A stretch of DNA of 9,134 nucleotides from positions 1 through 9,134 of the forward strand of contig DAOWJG010000087.1 of assembly GCA_030640485.1 (NCBI GenBank), written 5' to 3'. The translations under genes and the position numbers were made by a program. Source of the stretch: Dehalococcoidales bacterium. GTDB taxonomy: Bacteria > Chloroflexota > Dehalococcoidia > Dehalococcoidales > UBA5760. A model generated the notes under the pieces. That model worked only from the letters and a program-made list of their open reading frames with translations. It ran no database searches and was not told where the DNA came from. Below are positions 7,900 to 9,134 of this stretch, one piece after another (position 1 is the first letter of the stretch; each line of letters starts with the position of its first letter).

Positions 7900-8945
7900 A
7901 TCCAAGACGAGCCAGCAAACCTATTCAGATTGGTAAAGTAACTATCGGCGGTGGTGCCCCGATTGTGGTGCAGTCAATGACCAAGACCGATACCCGAGAT
8001 ATTATGTCAACCATCACCCAGATCAGGGAGCTGGCTGATTATGGTTGCGAGTTAGTGAGAGTCGCCATCCCCGATGCCGAAGCCGCCCGTGCAATAAAGG
8101 GGATAAAGAAGGGCGTCTCCCTACCCATAATTGCTGATATTCACTTTGACTTTAGGCTGGCACTAATGGCACTGGAATCGGGAGCTGACGGGTTGCGTCT
8201 AAATCCGGGCAATATCAGCGAGCCAAAAAAGGTTTCTACCATAGTTAAGGCTGCCAAAGAAAGGGGGGTCCCTATCCGTATCGGCGTAAATGCGGGCCGC
8301 CTGCCTAAGGCGGAAAATCCCGATTTATCTATTGCGCAACGGATGGTAGAGGCTGCCTTAAAGCAGATAAGAATACTGGAGAGTCTTGACTTTGACCTGA
8401 TTAAGGTTTCGGTCAAGGCCTTTGATGTCCCGACGACGATTGAAGCTTATAAGGACATTGCGGAAAAAATACCCTATCCCCTGCATATCGGCATTACTGA
8501 AGCCGGCACACCCCAAACGGGCATTATCCGCAGCACGGTAGGCATCGGCACCCTGCTCTACCTTGGCATTGGGGATACAATCCGGGTCTCCCTGACAGCT
8601 CACCCCAGGGAGGAGGTAATCGCCGGTTACGAAATCCTAAAAAGCCTGAACCTGCGCCAGCATGGGCCGGTACTGGTCAGCTGCCCCTCCTGCGGGCGGG
8701 CTGAGGTTGACATCGTGAGGTTAGCTATTGAGGTAGCGGAAGAGCTACTAAAGATTAATAAACCGATAAGGGTCGCCGTGATGGGCTGCGTGGTCAACGG
8801 ACCCGGTGAGGCAAAGGATGCCGATATCGGCATCGCCTGCGGCAAAGGCAACAAAGCCGTCCTCTTCAAAAGGGGCAAGAAGATTAGTGTAATTGAGGAA
8901 AAGGATTTTGTAAGTGTGCTTATGAGAGAGGTGGAGAGGTTCTAA
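7896..8945 (+). CDS. ispG: 4-hydroxy-3-methylbut-2-enyl diphosphate synthase (IspG/GcpE)
   Basis: An iron-sulfur enzyme of the MEP pathway that reductively opens methylerythritol cyclodiphosphate to HMBPP; electrons come from flavodoxin or ferredoxin. The 349-aa protein has the two-domain bacterial form: a TIM barrel (about 1-240, with PIVVQSMTKTDTRD at 22-35, ADIHFDFRLAL at 80-90, and RLNPGNI at 101-107) and a C-terminal cluster domain. The three cluster cysteines are C263 and C266 in SCPSCGRAE and C298 in VMGCVVNGPGEA; E305, the fourth ligand known from structures, is also present. There is no extra plant-type insert. The ATG at 7896 overlaps the rseP stop in ATGA. It is the last recognisable operon member here; in many relatives proS comes next, but that is not what follows in this window. 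Confidence 0.98.
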   Translation: MNPRRASKPIQIGKVTIGGGAPIVVQSMTKTDTRDIMSTITQIRELADYGCELVRVAIPDAEAARAIKGIKKGVSLPIIADIHFDFRLALMALESGADGLRLNPGNISEPKKVSTIVKAAKERGVPIRIGVNAGRLPKAENPDLSIAQRMVEAALKQIRILESLDFDLIKVSVKAFDVPTTIEAYKDIAEKIPYPLHIGITEAGTPQTGIIRSTVGIGTLLYLGIGDTIRVSLTAHPREEVIAGYEILKSLNLRQHGPVLVSCPSCGRAEVDIVRLAIEVAEELLKINKPIRVAVMGCVVNGPGEAKDADIGIACGKGNKAVLFKRGKKISVIEEKDFVSVLMREVERF

Positions 8946-8948
8946 ACT

Positions 8949-9134
8949 ATGGCAGGTACAAATCGGTGGGTTGTTAAGGGTGTGTTAGAAGGTGGCTTAC
9001 ATATACCAAAAAAGGACAGTATCTTTCCCGTAGAACGTGGCAAGGTCGCCTTAACTCGCTATGCTATCATGGAACAAAACCTGCACCGTCACTTCACAAG
9101 ATGGCCACCAAAAAAGATGATACACCTGGGACTC
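8949..9134 (+). CDS. Start of an unrecognised open frame, cut by the window edge
   Basis: I do not recognise this sequence. An ATG at 8949 opens 62 codons without a stop to the last base, three bases after the ispG stop. A GAGAGGT sequence inside the end of ispG (about 8934-8940) sits 8 bases upstream and could be the ribosome site. The translation begins MAGTNRWVVKGVLEGGLHIP and continues with basic, aromatic stretches (ALTRYAIMEQNLHRHF, then WPPKKMIHLGL). It has no signal peptide or obvious membrane helix in this part. All three - strand frames here hit stops, which favours the + frame. It is not the start of prolyl-tRNA synthetase, which often follows ispG. Placement suggests cotranscription with the operon, but 62 codons are too few to assign a family, and a chance open frame is possible. 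Confidence 0.5.
   Translation, partial: MAGTNRWVVKGVLEGGLHIPKKDSIFPVERGKVALTRYAIMEQNLHRHFTRWPPKKMIHLGL

Overview
The window is mostly an ordinary, compact bacterial housekeeping operon. The gene order from about 1.3 kb onward is rpsB-tsf-pyrH-frr-uppS-cdsA-dxr-rseP-ispG, all on the + strand. This order is widespread in Firmicutes and Chloroflexota. Three traits make a Chloroflexota/Dehalococcoidia-like genome my best guess: the very short EF-Ts (168 aa), the repeated use of TTG starts behind strong Shine-Dalgarno sites, and roughly even base composition. That assignment rests on gene order and protein form only, not on a phylogeny.

Layout. Bases 1-107 hold the 3' half of a tRNA-Arg-like gene without its 5' half; it may be a mobile-element attachment remnant. 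A candidate promoter and a small inverted repeat follow, then a YfcE/MJ0936-type metallophosphoesterase (288-746, TTG start). A 116-aa protein of unknown function lies convergently on the - strand (826-1176). It is divergent from the operon, and the shared 163-bp spacer carries a plausible promoter for each direction. The operon begins at rpsB (1340) behind an extended -10 promoter and runs to ispG (ending at 8945). The window closes inside an unrecognised open frame that starts at 8949.

How the genes work together. rpsB (ribosomal protein S2), tsf (EF-Ts) and frr (ribosome recycling factor) serve translation. pyrH makes UDP for pyrimidine nucleotides. dxr and ispG are the second and a late step of the MEP pathway to isoprenoid precursors, and uppS polymerises those precursors into the undecaprenyl carrier for cell-wall synthesis. 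cdsA makes CDP-diacylglycerol for phospholipids, and rseP is an intramembrane site-2 protease. Coupling is tight: pyrH/frr and rseP/ispG overlap by 4 nt, dxr/rseP by 7 nt and cdsA/dxr by 13 nt. The exception is a 178-bp gap between uppS and cdsA that may hold an internal promoter.

I see no CRISPR array, insertion sequence, toxin-antitoxin pair or defence system, and nothing that I can support as a new biological system. The observations most worth a second look are the tRNA fragment, the unknown gene at 826-1176 and the unknown frame at the right edge.
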